Origin: Puffinus mauretanicus
Taxonomy: Eukaryota; Chordata; Aves; Procellariiformes; Procellariidae
DNA length: 64,000 bases
Direction: 5' to 3'
Assembly: GCA_023333565.1 (NCBI GenBank)
Contig: JAJKFH010000770.1
Location: 806,001 to 870,000, forward strand
Every line of letters begins with the position of its first letter. The stretch's first letter is position 1. Below are positions 1 through 11,611 of this stretch, piece by piece. Both the position numbers and the translations under genes were made by a program. A model generated the notes under the pieces. That model saw only the letters and a list, made by a program, of their open reading frames with translations, was not told where the DNA came from and did not search any database.

Positions 1-3000
1 CCTAGCCAAAGGAAGAACAGAAATAAGGTTCCATATCATAGCTGAACTATCTGCTGTCATCTTTAACTTAAAAGAATGCGCTCCCCTCCTGAAAATCAAA
101 GGAGACAAACATACATAATAGAAGCTGGAGTTGGCTTGCATGTTTGTGAAGGGCCCCTTTCATACATTTTTGCCATAGCAACATCCAGTTCTCAGAAGTG
201 GAGTGTTTCCTTGACTTCGGGTGAAACAAAGCACTGCCCAGAAAGGAAGCTTTGTCCCTGGTTAATGTTGTCCCTGGACAAGAAGTGACTGTTAAAAAAA
301 GCAAGTTTAGTTGTTTCTGCTACCCATTAAGCAGTAGCACATTCTGGGCAGTTGATATTGACAGGTCCATGAACTATCTATGATAAAATGTAATGAACAC
401 CTATTAAATGTTTTAATTTGGCTTCATTTCCCTGCAAAGATTAGTAGAGTAAGGAGATGCTTTGTTTCCCAGGAAACCTGGGCTAGAGGGTAATAACATG
501 ATCTGTCAAACTGTGAAAAATACTAAGGAAAAATAGGTTATCAAAACTGTTGCTCAAGGGTTAATTAGAAGGAATTCTGCTATGTATAATGGCTAAGATC
601 GTTTTGAGCTTATCTAGCTGGTTGGGTCAGCATGGAAAATGAGGTATAGAACTAGTTCTATAATGAGTCATAGGGGATCTGGACAGCTGTACAGGGATAA
701 ACTTATTTGGCCTAGGCCTAAGAGTCTCTGCTGTGGATTACAGTGTGACCAGCTACTGAATATGAGTGTTTAGACCACAGAAATGAATGGCATTTGCCTG
801 TGCACAGCCTGATTTCATGTTATTGAATATACATTTCTTTCTTACCATGCTTTAAAAACCAAACCCTTTATATAGCTTAAAAGACATGCCAGCGATAATA
901 GAATGTGAGATATTGTTTCTTCACATGGCCCTTCTGTCTTATAAACTGACAATTTCCAGGACATATGTCATATTACAACGCAAGCTTTAAACAGAAAGTA
1001 AAAAATGTTTTGAAAAGGGCATCTGTAGACTGAGTCTTTAATGGGCTGTGATTTAAAAAGGTGAGATGCTCTCCCTGAAGTACAACATATTCTGGCACTG
1101 CCTACCTGCTCTTTTACTCTCTCTTTCGTATGTGATCCTTAGATTCCCTCTCCATGTTCTCTTTTGAGACTTACTGTGTGCTCTTTCACATCATAACTGA
1201 AACTGTTCTGCAGCTGAGGCAGATTTCTTCGAGATAAGTATTCCAAGAGGAGCCATCTTCATCTTCACCATGCTGCTTTGCAATGGAGAACGTGCTGGTC
1301 TGAAGTAGTAGACACTTTTCCTTCACCTAAAAGGAGAGGATCCAAATGCATGTTTTGTTTTGTTTTGTGGTATGTTCACTTATACATGGCATGTATAAAA
1401 ATAACTGTGCCTTAGCATTCCTTCCACCACTAATAAGAATGTCCTGTTTAACCTATCCCTCCAAAATCAAAGTGTGCTGCTTTTCACTTTGAAACTAAAA
1501 ATACCACAAGGTAGAAACTAGTAACCTTGTTGTATGCGCTACTGGAAAAAGGATAAAGATAGATCCTTACCTGTACATCTGATTATAAAGTAAGATCTTA
1601 ATACTCCAAAACTCTAATATCCTAAAATGCATTCTCATAGTGTCAAAGTCAGGTAATATTCAGGCAATGCAAAGAATATGGCCCAAGCCTCAAGCCTTAA
1701 AAATTCATTTTATTCTTCAAATATGTTATACTGGCCATGGTGGAGAATGTGATGTAAGTACAAATAAAGGAGTATAGTAGGGAAGGATAGCACGGGATTC
1801 AACACTGTCTTTTACAGACTCTGCAAATTCTTCTTGGACTGCATATACCAAGAAGTGGATGCATGCTTGCACATGATTGCACACTTTTCACCTATATTTA
1901 CAGACTTCTCAGTGTGAAGGACTGACATTATAATCCTCATTCTTACAGACTGAATGCCTTGAGGTACTGCCAGTGCTCCCTGGTCTTAATGCCCAGTGAC
2001 ACATGAAAAGGTTGTTTTTCCAGAGCTTCTAGCTTTTGTATGTTCATTTATTCTGGGCTCAGGATGCTTTCACAGGTCTATGAGGCACCTATCACAATCA
2101 GCATGAGGCCCAGCATGAAAGTGGCGATTTTCTGCAGAGACTGGGCTACTGGAGTGATCCCAGAACTGTAAGTTCTTGAGTACTTGTCCTAGCTCAGCCT
2201 TGTGGTTTACTCCCATGTAAATCTGTTCTTCTCTTTAGGGAATTAAAATCTAAGGGTCTAAGAGTGACTTATTTCATAGTGGTCTGGGACTGTTTATTAG
2301 AGAAAGCCTATAAAAAGCTCTGCTAATCTCTGCTGTATGCCATGATCTAGGGGAGGGTGTGCAGTTCTGCTCTTTGCCTGGAAAGTAACAGGGTTCTCAG
2401 CAGAAATTCAGGGTACTGTGTGGTACTGCAAGCATTGCCAGCCATTCCAGGAATACCCCTAGGGCAATTGCCCGGGGCACATGTAATTTCATCCAGTCAG
2501 CACGGAGGTCCCAAAGGCCCCAACTCACAATCTGCATCACAGGATGGAACTGTTTCAGCAGCTGTTGCTGCTGTCTTGATTTGAAAATTGTTTGAGCCAA
2601 GTAGGAAAAGGAAACTGTTCCAAAGGGCAACTAAAAAAAAAGAAAGTTACTTAAATTCAAAGCGTATGCCTCAGGATCAAGGAAGTTTACTAGACAGGTT
2701 TTAAACTACACATTTCTGTGGTCCTTCAAAAATGCATCAAGATTGGAATGTGAAATAAGAGAACTGAGTGGTGAAACGTGCCACATATTTTCTGCATTTC
2801 ACTTTACTGACATAAAGGACAGTGGTGATTTGTAATGTGATGAGAAATAACAGTTCCACCAGTGAGTTCTGTAAGTTGGGTCAGCTCCTGGGGACTGAAT
2901 GAGCGATATATTGCCTGGCACGCTCCCACCAAAAGATTCTGGCTTCAGTTCAGATCTACCTCTAGTTGGCATAATCATTCCAGCAACGGACGATGAAGAC

Positions 3001-6000
3001 CATAAGCAGCAGAGATTGAATAGCACTTGCAGGGCTTGCATCTCATTATAATGGTGGATAGGATAGCCCAGCAGACATCAGACATCCTTAAAGAGAAGTG
3101 TCTGCTTCCACAGAACTACTTTAAGCTAGGAATTGATGGAGGTTTAGACATTTTTTCGAGTTCACAATATAATGACAGGAGCAGAAGATAGTGTATAAAC
3201 TGTAGCGGGTGCTCACACGGAAATGCTCACTAAAACCCAAGACAGATGGATATCTGAACATGTATTGTTTATTGTCTTAAAGAATGTAAATTTTTTGGTT
3301 TTGTTGGTTAAATAAAACAAGGGAACTGAAAAAGTCTACTAAGCCCATTTTTTTTTTCTATTTCACTGAGTGCTTGATGGCTTTCAATAAAGAAAGATAA
3401 CTTTTAAAACAAACAGACAAACAATATTTTGGAGCTAAAAAGCTATGCCATTAGTAACATTTGGTTAGTGTTATATCTGGGGGACCACCAAGCTGCTTGC
3501 TATACCCTTACTTCGATATGCGATTTTTCTCTTGGCACAGAAAAACTCTGCCTGTGTTGTATCAGAAGAATTATTTGGACACAGAGTTCAGTTATCTAAG
3601 AGAAGTTTTGGTTTGTGTTGCAAGGAATCTTCAATCCAACAAGTTTACGGTAAATGATTTTATTAATTTTTGGGAAGATTTCTCTGTTATTTAATCTGTT
3701 CTACAGGCTACATAATGGTAATGGCTCCACTTCCAATAGCGTGACTCAAGTTAGCCATGTGGAAGACTGGCAACAGGAGTGCCTTTCTCCTCCTCCTCAC
3801 TCACAGAGTAAATTTCTCTGCTGGGCCGCATGTTGACTTCAATAGTTTTTACACATATACGGTGTCTTCAGAGCATGCCTACTTGGTAGGTCTTCTCGGG
3901 GTGTAGGCAGAGATAAGATGCCACTCCTCTGACTAGGCAGCTTCTTTACATGCACTATGAATGTTGTGGGAACTTTGTGGTCTAGAGTCTAAGCACCAAT
4001 TAAATGTAAGTATCCCTGCAGGATGAGCTGTTGCTGAGGAGCAGAATCTCAGTCACTGGCTGAGGAGCCTAAATAGGTTTTCTGAATTTTACCCTGAGTT
4101 ACTCCTTTGCAAGGACAAAGTAGAAGGGAAAAGTCCAATATGAGCTTCATTCTGTCATGTAAATGCTTGCTTCTCAAATAAAATGAAATGGTGCTGAGTT
4201 TTGCATGCATCTTCCATGGAAATTTGCTAGGAAGCAGATGAATTGAGAAGACGAGGAACTCTTAAAAATTATGTATCCAAATCTATTCTTGTCCTATTTA
4301 TACAAAGTTGTTGCATCTGTAACAACTGCTAGCATGTTAGAGATGTACAAAATGTCCTTCCACAGTAAATGTACTCATACAAATTCAGATATATTTGGCA
4401 ACTCATAAAGGTGTTCAACTGTTCATGTATCTGGGTAGAAAAGTCAAGTAGTTTTCATTTTAAGACTGAAGTCAGGTGCTAATAGCTACTGATGTTTTTC
4501 TCAAGAAGCTGCCACTAAGACCAAAATTTCCTTTTTCATGCTAAGTCAAATTTGCCCATGTCTATAATCATTACTTACTGTATGCTTAAGTATACCAAAC
4601 TTAACTGAGTTTTATAACCCTCCTCCCTTTCCCCAATTCCTACTAACCCCTGTAAGAAGCACTCATCGGGGACTGCTGAGTTAAAGTATTTGCAGTGTGG
4701 AAAAGGAAAATCACGGCAGTACTAGGACATACTTTACTAGGTTGGTCCTATTTCATATGGATCCTTATTCCAATCATGATAGAGTCCGATTTGCTCTTCC
4801 ATTCACATGCCACCCTGAGCACTGCTTTTCTGCTTCTGGCTTGAAAATTTCACAATTCACACCAATTTCAGGCATGTCAGAAGAATGAAGAGAAAGTCAT
4901 TATGCTTTCATATAACAGTCATATAAACAAATTGATGCAAGGAGTTACCACTGAAGAAAAAAAAAATAGAGTTGAATAGTTACAAAAATAACAAGAACGA
5001 GACGTGTTGTGGGAACTGCTATTCACAGGCATGATGCTGGAAAACAAAAGGGGAACTTTAGTCTCACACCTGACTTCCTCAGAATTTAAAAAAAAAAGGA
5101 ATTTTGATGAAGCAAATGTTTTAAGAAGACCCAAACAGGAAGGGAAAAAATCCAGCCTGTTCTAATGAAAGTTTTACAATTATTCAGCAGTAATGTTGGT
5201 ATCCCACCAACAGCTGCAGGATAGCTGGGTGTTCCTCAAAAGACTCCCAGTTATCAGAACACACATTTTACAAAGAGGATTCATGTCTAAGTTGTTTTCT
5301 TCAGAATTAGTTACTAGCTGACTTTGAAAGATGGTTACAATTCCCACGGTGTGGGGATTCGCTTATTTCTGAACTCAGAGAGACTACAGGGTGGGCAAAA
5401 ATGTGTGCATAAAGAGATACACAGTGATGCGAGGGGAAAATACTACTGCAAAAGCCATATTGGCACACAGACACATATACAACATGAAAATGGAGCATAT
5501 GCAGGAGTTCAGGGGAAAGAAGGTATATAAGGCTAAGGATAAAAAGACATGAAACAGAGAATTTGAAGGAAATATATTGATACAGTCATACTGTGATACT
5601 GTATGTGTACAACGAGAAAATTTCTGTCAGGGAGAGCTGCTGATCCTAGCCATAGCTGCTACTGCTGATTGGAAAGTTGCCAGTGTTTTAAATAGACTTC
5701 CACATTTTCCCAGGTCTTAGAAGTAAAAGAAAAGGCCATTAAGAACAGAATAGGATGAAGTGGTTAGGAAAAATGGGGAAAAAGGTATTGGAGTTTCATT
5801 ACCGTCTGTGAACTGTAGAGGAGATTTTGAGAGATGCAGTTCTAGTGCTTAAATTTGTTTGTGTAAAGATGAGCCAAATGACAGGACTGTTCCTTTGAAA
5901 TCATTCCACAGCTGGATAGTTCGGGCTGTCCTTTATTTCCACTATTCTCACTCTAAATTTTCTTTTCCTGTTCTTCTTAAAACAAACATTACTGAATTCC

Positions 6001-8900
6001 AGAAGGCTCGTAGTAGGAAAGTACTCCCCCTATTCTTACACTTACATTCTCAGGCTGTTTCCTTAAGCATTTACTGGCAGCTACCGGTAAAAGTAGATGG
6101 ACCATTGGTATGACCAGAACTTGTATTTGTATATCTGGCATTTCTTTCAAGTCATTTATGAAAATTTCACTACTCTGCAAGATGTCTGAAACAATATTAG
6201 TCCACAGCCTATACTCTTCCCATTTCTACCTTCAGTTTGGAAAAAACAAACCTGTTTGGTGCCTGAGTCTATTAGCTTTCACAGTGTGCACGCTACTATA
6301 GCTAAATAAGCGTATTAGCTTAAACAGGAAGCTTATTTCAAAGACTGTGCACCACAGCCAGGAAAGCTTCCAGAAATATATGCTCTGAGATGATCTAAGC
6401 ATGTTCATTATTCAGACTGTGAATAGCTTTAAAAGGGCCAAATTTCTTAGGGTTAAATCAGCTAGGAAAGTAATTCAAATAGAAAAGTAAGAATCACTTG
6501 AGCATTTCAGAAGTTTTTTATTGTGGCCAAAAAGCTACTAAAAATGTAGTAGAAAGAAAAATAAAATCTGCTTTGATAAATATATATTAGAAGTTTGGAA
6601 ATACAAGAAACTGAAAAAGGAAGTAGAAGGACCATAATTTTGTTTCCAGAATGGTGATGCTCTAAACCCATCTATATAAAAAAAACAAGAACCCAACAAC
6701 AGCATCACTTCACAAGCAGATATAACGGTCATGAAAAATTCAGACGTGTAGTAAATTTTGCATTTTGGGGATAAAACAGGTAATATGTTGGTGAAACTAG
6801 TTGTAACTATCATTCAGCAATTTTACAAAAAAATCACAATCACCATCAATTTTTCAGTCAAAATATTTTTCACAGTGGCTTATGTCATAAAATTCTATGG
6901 ACCTATAAGCATGTTTCAAACCAAATACAAACCCTCTCATTTAGTCCCATAAAAGTGGGAAAAGCATGGACTAGATATTCTGAAGCCACACTAGAGGGCA
7001 CTTGAGCTGTTTCTTCCAGAGTAGGTAAAGGTCAGAATAGTAGGATGCTTCCTCAGGAGCAGCAGTGGACAGAATTGAACATGGGAATTAGTAGGATTTA
7101 TCGTTATCGGGTTGGTAGAACAATTAGTGATTTTCCGCAACAGCCTACTGTGGGGGAGTAGGTGTATATTTCCAGGTGTAAATTTTGCTTATGGGTAATG
7201 TAAGCAATTAGGAGGAAATAATCTAAAGATTGCTGATTGATTGCAATAGTGTTTTGTCTTTGTACATGGCTCAATCACAGAAATGTGGGATATTTTGGGA
7301 GTTTAAAAGAAAATCTAGTCTCAAATAGAGCTAATGTCCAAAGAGTTGAGCTGCTCTTTGGAGTCTGCTCCCACTGTATTGCTCTTGCTCCAGTTCTGTC
7401 CCCTCCCCAAGTATAGTGTGATGCCCTAAAAAGATTGCTTTTGTGGAAATGGAACAAACAGCATTTGACAGCCTTTCTATAAAGTATCTGTAATAAAACC
7501 TGAAGACTAGAAAGGTAGTACAGACCTGCCAGTAGACCCCAATACTTAGTAACACACTTCAGAATTTTCAGAGGTTTGGTTAAAAAAATTAAAAAATATT
7601 GTTCTGATTCCCAATGTGGAAAACAGGCATATAAGTTTGAGTAAGGATTTGAGCTTTTGTTTGTATCGTGGCCCAAGTATTCATTGTTCTTCAGACACAT
7701 GCAATAAAGACAAGGTCTTTGAGCTTAATTACTGTCCGTCTAATTGAGAGACAACAACCCCAGGCCTAAGTGTTCTGAACTAATGAGTCAGATCTGATTT
7801 ATACACATGGTGCTGTTAAAAATATTTTTTGAATATTTAGTGTTTATGCAGATCAAATTTTCTAGGTTTTCTCTGTAACCTGTTTTCCTTGTTCACCAAA
7901 ACAAAAAAGATGCTATCATAAAATTCCATTAATTGGGCTTTAATAAAAAGCATACAGTGTGATCCCCTATGTATGGATATACTGTACCATTGAATGGTAC
8001 TGTGGGCAATGGCTTCTAACTTGCCCGGAACACGTATAGGTGCTGATACAGCATCAGGACCTATCAGTTCCCCGTATTTTACACACACACCCCCCCCCCC
8101 CAAGTTAACCTGTTCACTGTCTGCAGTTTTAGCAGCTACAGAAAGTGAATTTACATCTCTCTGAGATCAAGGTCTCCCTAGCATTAGCATCTGGGCCCCA
8201 CCGTTTTGAGGCTGTAGTCCTGGAGCTCAGCCCCAGAGCAGGGTGGCTCCCTGGGCATCTTCCCTCTGCTTGTTTGTAGAATCCATCATTAGCAGGCGGC
8301 TGACTCCAGATGTTGTGGCACAGCACAACTGAAAATTCATTTTCAGCAGATGATTGTAACGCATGTGTAAAACAAACTTCACTTGAGAACTTGCAGCTGT
8401 CTCCAAAGCAGACTGTATTTGACTGGCTGAGTTTCAAACGATTCTCCTTATACCCTGACAGCAGACACAACTAAACTCCAATTTGCAGCAGTTGTAAGTG
8501 GCATGAAGCTACAAGCTGCAATTGAGTTTCTGGGCAATTTACAGGCCTTCTGGTGAGTCAGATTTCCTACGAAGGACATGGGCTCCTTTTATCTACTGTG
8601 GAACATCTACTTTTTGGTAATTGCACTGACCCAGTCATAGGGGAACTACTGGCCAATCTAGTAATCTTTCCATCTTTGTCTGCTGCCTCTCCAACAATCT
8701 CTTGTCTTCATCCTTCCCTGCCCCATAATCCCTGCCCTGCCCACATCTTAATACCTGGCTTGTTCTGCTTCTGCCACCACCACTTTGGTATCCTCTCGAG
8801 CAGTCTTTGTGTCTCTTCAAGTCCTATACCCCCTTTTTTCCTTACACTTCTCCCTAGGTAATTTCATTTGTTCTTCAGAGCTGGAAGTACCTCATCCTCC
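1..8900. other. Intergenic DNA, no supported gene
   Basis: AT-rich, CpG-poor sequence. Open frames are short (mostly 60-140 codons), overlap on both strands and match no protein family I know. I looked for TSPAN2, the mammalian neighbour on this side of NGF, through its N-terminal first exon and its C-terminal membrane exon, and found neither. Local items: a short hydrophobic minus-strand frame followed by AATAAA near 2.05-2.16 kb (see findings), a CA/C tract at 8081-8101, and a pyrimidine-rich plus strand from about 8.66 to 8.87 kb leading to the CpG island. Exons of a gene with poorly conserved sequence could be missed by eye. Confidence 0.6.
8081..8101. repeat. Short CA run followed by a 12-base C run
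   Basis: Five AC units run directly into twelve C residues. This is a simple-sequence tract that is likely to be length-variable and hard to sequence accurately. No function is implied. Confidence 0.9.
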
Positions 8901-9069
8901 TCCTCAGCCAGATGACAGCCCCCTGCTATCGCAGGCACCACACGTTGCTCAGCTCGTTTCAGATTCTGCAGGGGCTCCCACTACAAGGTTCTTTACCCCA
9001 CCAGTGTGGTGGAGGCGCCCCAGAACAGCAGCACTGCAGCAGTTCTACTACATCGTCACAAGTCGAGCC

Positions 9070-9640
9070 TGGCCCTCGGACAGGACAAAGCGTTTGTTTC
9101 TCTAGGCGGCGCTTCCGTTCAGCTCCTCGTGCTGTTCGGTGCGACGCAAGGCACCTGCAGCCCTTGACTGTTTTCATGCGGGCGGGCCCCCACGCCGAGC
9201 GCTCGGCCCGGCCGCGGGCGGTGGCGGCGGAGCGGCAGGGTCCGCCTCCGGCCGGCTTCCCGCCGCGGCGGCGACGCGCGAGGGCACTGCTGCTGGCGCG
9301 GCCCCCCGCTTGAGGCGGCCGCAGGCTCACGTGGCCGGACTCAGCGGGTAACGGGCGGGTGGGGGCGCGCGCTCTCGGTCCGGCTCGGTCCGCCTTGGTT
9401 CGGCGTGGCGCGGGGCAGCGCGTGGGCTGCCCGCTCCGGGGACAGGGGGGCGGCGGCGTGCCCGGGAGGCTGGGAGCCGCGGCCGCTGAGGCAGCAGGTA
9501 AGCGGTGGTGGGGCTTGGCGATGGGGGGCGGCCTTGAGGCGCTGGGCAGCCTGCGGGCTAGGGGCCTGGGGCCTTCCCGGGAAGGCCCTGCTGTGGTGGG
9601 GGCAGCAGGGGCTGTTGGCACGTGCGAGCCCGTGCGGCTG
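9070..9640. promoter_or_regulatory. CpG island, probable promoter
   Basis: This is the only long block in the window with very high GC and undepleted CpG; the DNA on either side is AT-rich and CpG-poor. CpG is densest between about 9100 and 9540. It contains a CACGTG E-box at 9328-9333, an ETS-like CTTCCG near 9111-9116, and repeated CGGTCCG-type units around 9376-9405. There is no obvious TATA box. Islands of this kind usually mark constitutive or bidirectional vertebrate promoters. The plus-strand splice donor at its right side (after 9497) argues for transcription to the right; transcription to the left is possible but has no supporting donor that I could find. The long frames inside it (for example 8959-9621 minus) are Pro/Ala/Arg-rich by-products of GC content. 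Confidence 0.8.
9100..9497 (+). ncRNA. Putative first exon of an unidentified plus-strand transcript
   Basis: A close match to the vertebrate 5' splice site, CAG|GTAAGC, follows base 9497 at the downstream edge of the CpG island. The start is not defined by sequence and 9100 is a nominal edge. No convincing ATG-initiated coding frame reaches the donor, so the exon is read as non-coding, either the 5' UTR of a gene with later coding exons or a long non-coding RNA. The transcript would run toward, and be convergent with, NGF. Human NGF has an annotated antisense lncRNA (NGF-AS1), but no orthology is claimed. The first plausible acceptor downstream is at 10047-10048. Confidence 0.4.
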
Positions 9641-11542
9641 GCCTGTCCGAGAAAGTTCTGGGCTCACCACCAGCTTGGTGTGACTTGCTGCTGTTGTCTC
9701 ACTGCTAGGCCTGCAGCCCTTCCTGTAGGGTTGGTTCCTGGTTCTAGCTCTCTTTAATCTTTCTAATCTGCTCCTTCCCGTTGTGCCCCTACAAACCTTT
9801 CTCTTGTGGATTATTTTAATTCCTGAGTCTTCTTGCCCTTAGTTATTCTTTTTTTCCCCTCTCATTTAAACCTCTGCTTCTGGTCCTGATTCGTGTCTCC
9901 AGCTGCGTTTACCCTGGTTTCTTGCATCCAGTTCCTTAAACTCTTCTGCATCCACTCACACATGCTTGGCTTAGTTCAGCTGGCTAGAGGATGCCCTCCT
10001 TAGGGAGAGGAACTTAGAGCCAACCAAATTGTAATTTCATTTTTTCAGTTTCCAGCTGCATGGGCTTCCAGATGAGCCCGGCATCGTACAAACATATGAA
10101 AATGCAGCTTTCTGGTCAGAGAGGGGTGCAAGAGCTGTACTGGGAGCCAGATAAATTGTCTTGGCTGGCTGTGTTTAGTTAGTTGGCTGCCATTTTGCCC
10201 TTACTAAGTTAAATAATTGGAAGTTGGGAAGAGCTTCTTTAAAAAAAATGTTTATCGTTGACCTATCACTTTTGGCTTTCTGTACTTGTTTCCTCATGAA
10301 TATCAAGTCACAGTGGGAGTTTTTCCTGTTTGCAGTAGCTTGAGGTAGGACATGTTATTTGACAGTCTGACATGCATGCATGACGTTTCTTGTAGCAAGG
10401 AAAAACTGTGTGCAGAGGATAAAGCTTTGCTAATAGCTGGCTGAAGGCTGTTGGACAAGCCCTCACAGGATCTATGAACCAGCTCAAATGTCTTTGCATT
10501 CCATTCAAATGCAAGGTGTGCTCTTTTCATCTGACTCCGGTAGCAAGCTAGGCACAGAGTGAAATAAGAATACCTCTATCCATTTTCCCATGGATGAGGA
10601 AAGAGGGAGAATGTCTTGTGGCAGATGCTGGTTTTGCTCGTTAGAGTGCTATTGGGTTATGCTTGGAAACTGTTAATGAGATTAGTGCAGAAACCTGAGT
10701 GGAATAGAGTGGATGGGGGCACATACCTACTTTTTACTACAGACATGTTGATCTAATCTGTTGCTTTCCATGTATATCCTGTATACCCATGTTATAAGAG
10801 CACACCAGTAGAAACCCTGAGCACCTGAATCCTCCAATTTTTATTAGCTTTGTAAAGCTCCTCTTTGAAGTATCTCGCAGGGATGGGTAATAAAAGGTGT
10901 CAAATTGTAGTAACCTCATGAATGGTTATGATGCTGTGTACAGGAGAACTTGTCTGTCTACATGCTTAACCTTTTGGGTGCTAGGAGTTACTGCAAGGCT
11001 ATGGGTAGACCCACACTGCTGTAATTTGGTTGGTCTCTGGCATAAGAATCCCTGTACTTTATTAAAAGCAGTGCTAAAAAAAAAAAAGTTAATGTGAATG
11101 GGACTTGGAAATGGGGATGATTCTAAGGCTTAATAACCTTTTAGACAGAGAATTGGGTAAGCAAAGAGGAAAGACTTAGTCTTGTTGCCATCTTGTCTCT
11201 TCTTAAAACCAACAACTTGTTTTTACCAACCTGAGACATTTAATGTAATCCCCCAGATGCCATCAGACAGAACAATAATTATTGTAACTTCACAAGACAT
11301 TTCACATTTTTCTTTAACTGTTTTGCTCTGTAATTGTATAAAACTTTAGCTATAAAATTTCTTGTTCCAGAAGGCTATGATCAACTCTCAGCATGCTTGT
11401 ATCATGCTTAACTGATTAATTTCTAAATTTTAGAACTGAATATGATTATGAGGGTCAGCTAGGAACCAGCTATCAGAGCTGTGTAGGCTGTGTCTTTGGG
11501 GAACTTGATTACAGAATATGCAGCCACAGGCATCAGGTATAG
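9641..11542. other. DNA downstream of the CpG island
   Basis: GC falls quickly after 9640. Apart from the candidate exon at 10049 no structured element is visible. Open frames at 10303-10530 (minus) and 10897-11097 (plus) are short, lack family resemblance and are treated as chance. A short A run lies at about 11078-11089. Confidence 0.55.
10049..10182 (+). other. Candidate second exon of the CpG-island transcript (3' boundary unknown)
   Basis: A pyrimidine-rich acceptor ending in TTTTTTCAG lies at 10041-10048. Two short frames are open after it: a 34-codon frame from 10050 to the TAA at 10152-10154, and an ATG-started 40-codon frame from 10060 to 10182. Neither resembles a protein I know. 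No strong donor was found before the frames close, so a spliced coding gene is not established. The pairing with the donor at 9497 (intron of about 550 bases) is inference. Confidence 0.25.
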
Positions 11543-11611
11543 AGTCATAGAATGGTTTAGGTTGGAAGGGACCTTAAAGATCATCTAGTTCCAACCCCCC
11601 TGCCATGGGTA
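11543..11611 (-). mobile_element. CR1 LINE 3' end, avian type, truncated
   Basis: The plus strand reads the reverse complement of the familiar CR1 3' terminus: a TCATAGAATGGTTTAGG-like start, GGTTGGAAGGGACC, then a stretch corresponding to ATCATCTAGTTCCAACCCCCCTGCCATGG. The element is therefore on the minus strand and shows only about 70 bases of its 3' end, as is normal for 5'-truncated CR1 insertions. It is well preserved and so relatively young. It is one of the reasons for calling the DNA avian. Confidence 0.93.

Noticed and set aside
2397..3041. Minus-strand ORFs of 77 and 80 codons as exons of a membrane protein
   Set aside because: Splice sites that would join them in a consistent phase were not found, other frames in the same DNA are equally open, and no family is recognised.
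8959..9621. 220-codon minus-strand ORF across the CpG island
   Set aside because: It is Pro/Ala/Arg-rich as expected from GC-rich DNA with few stops, overlaps several equally open frames, and has no domain or splice signals supporting it.
1..9640. TSPAN2 as the gene driven by the CpG island
   Set aside because: I searched the minus strand for the conserved N-terminal first exon and the C-terminal membrane exon and saw neither. The best donor at the island is on the plus strand, opposite to the expected TSPAN2 orientation.
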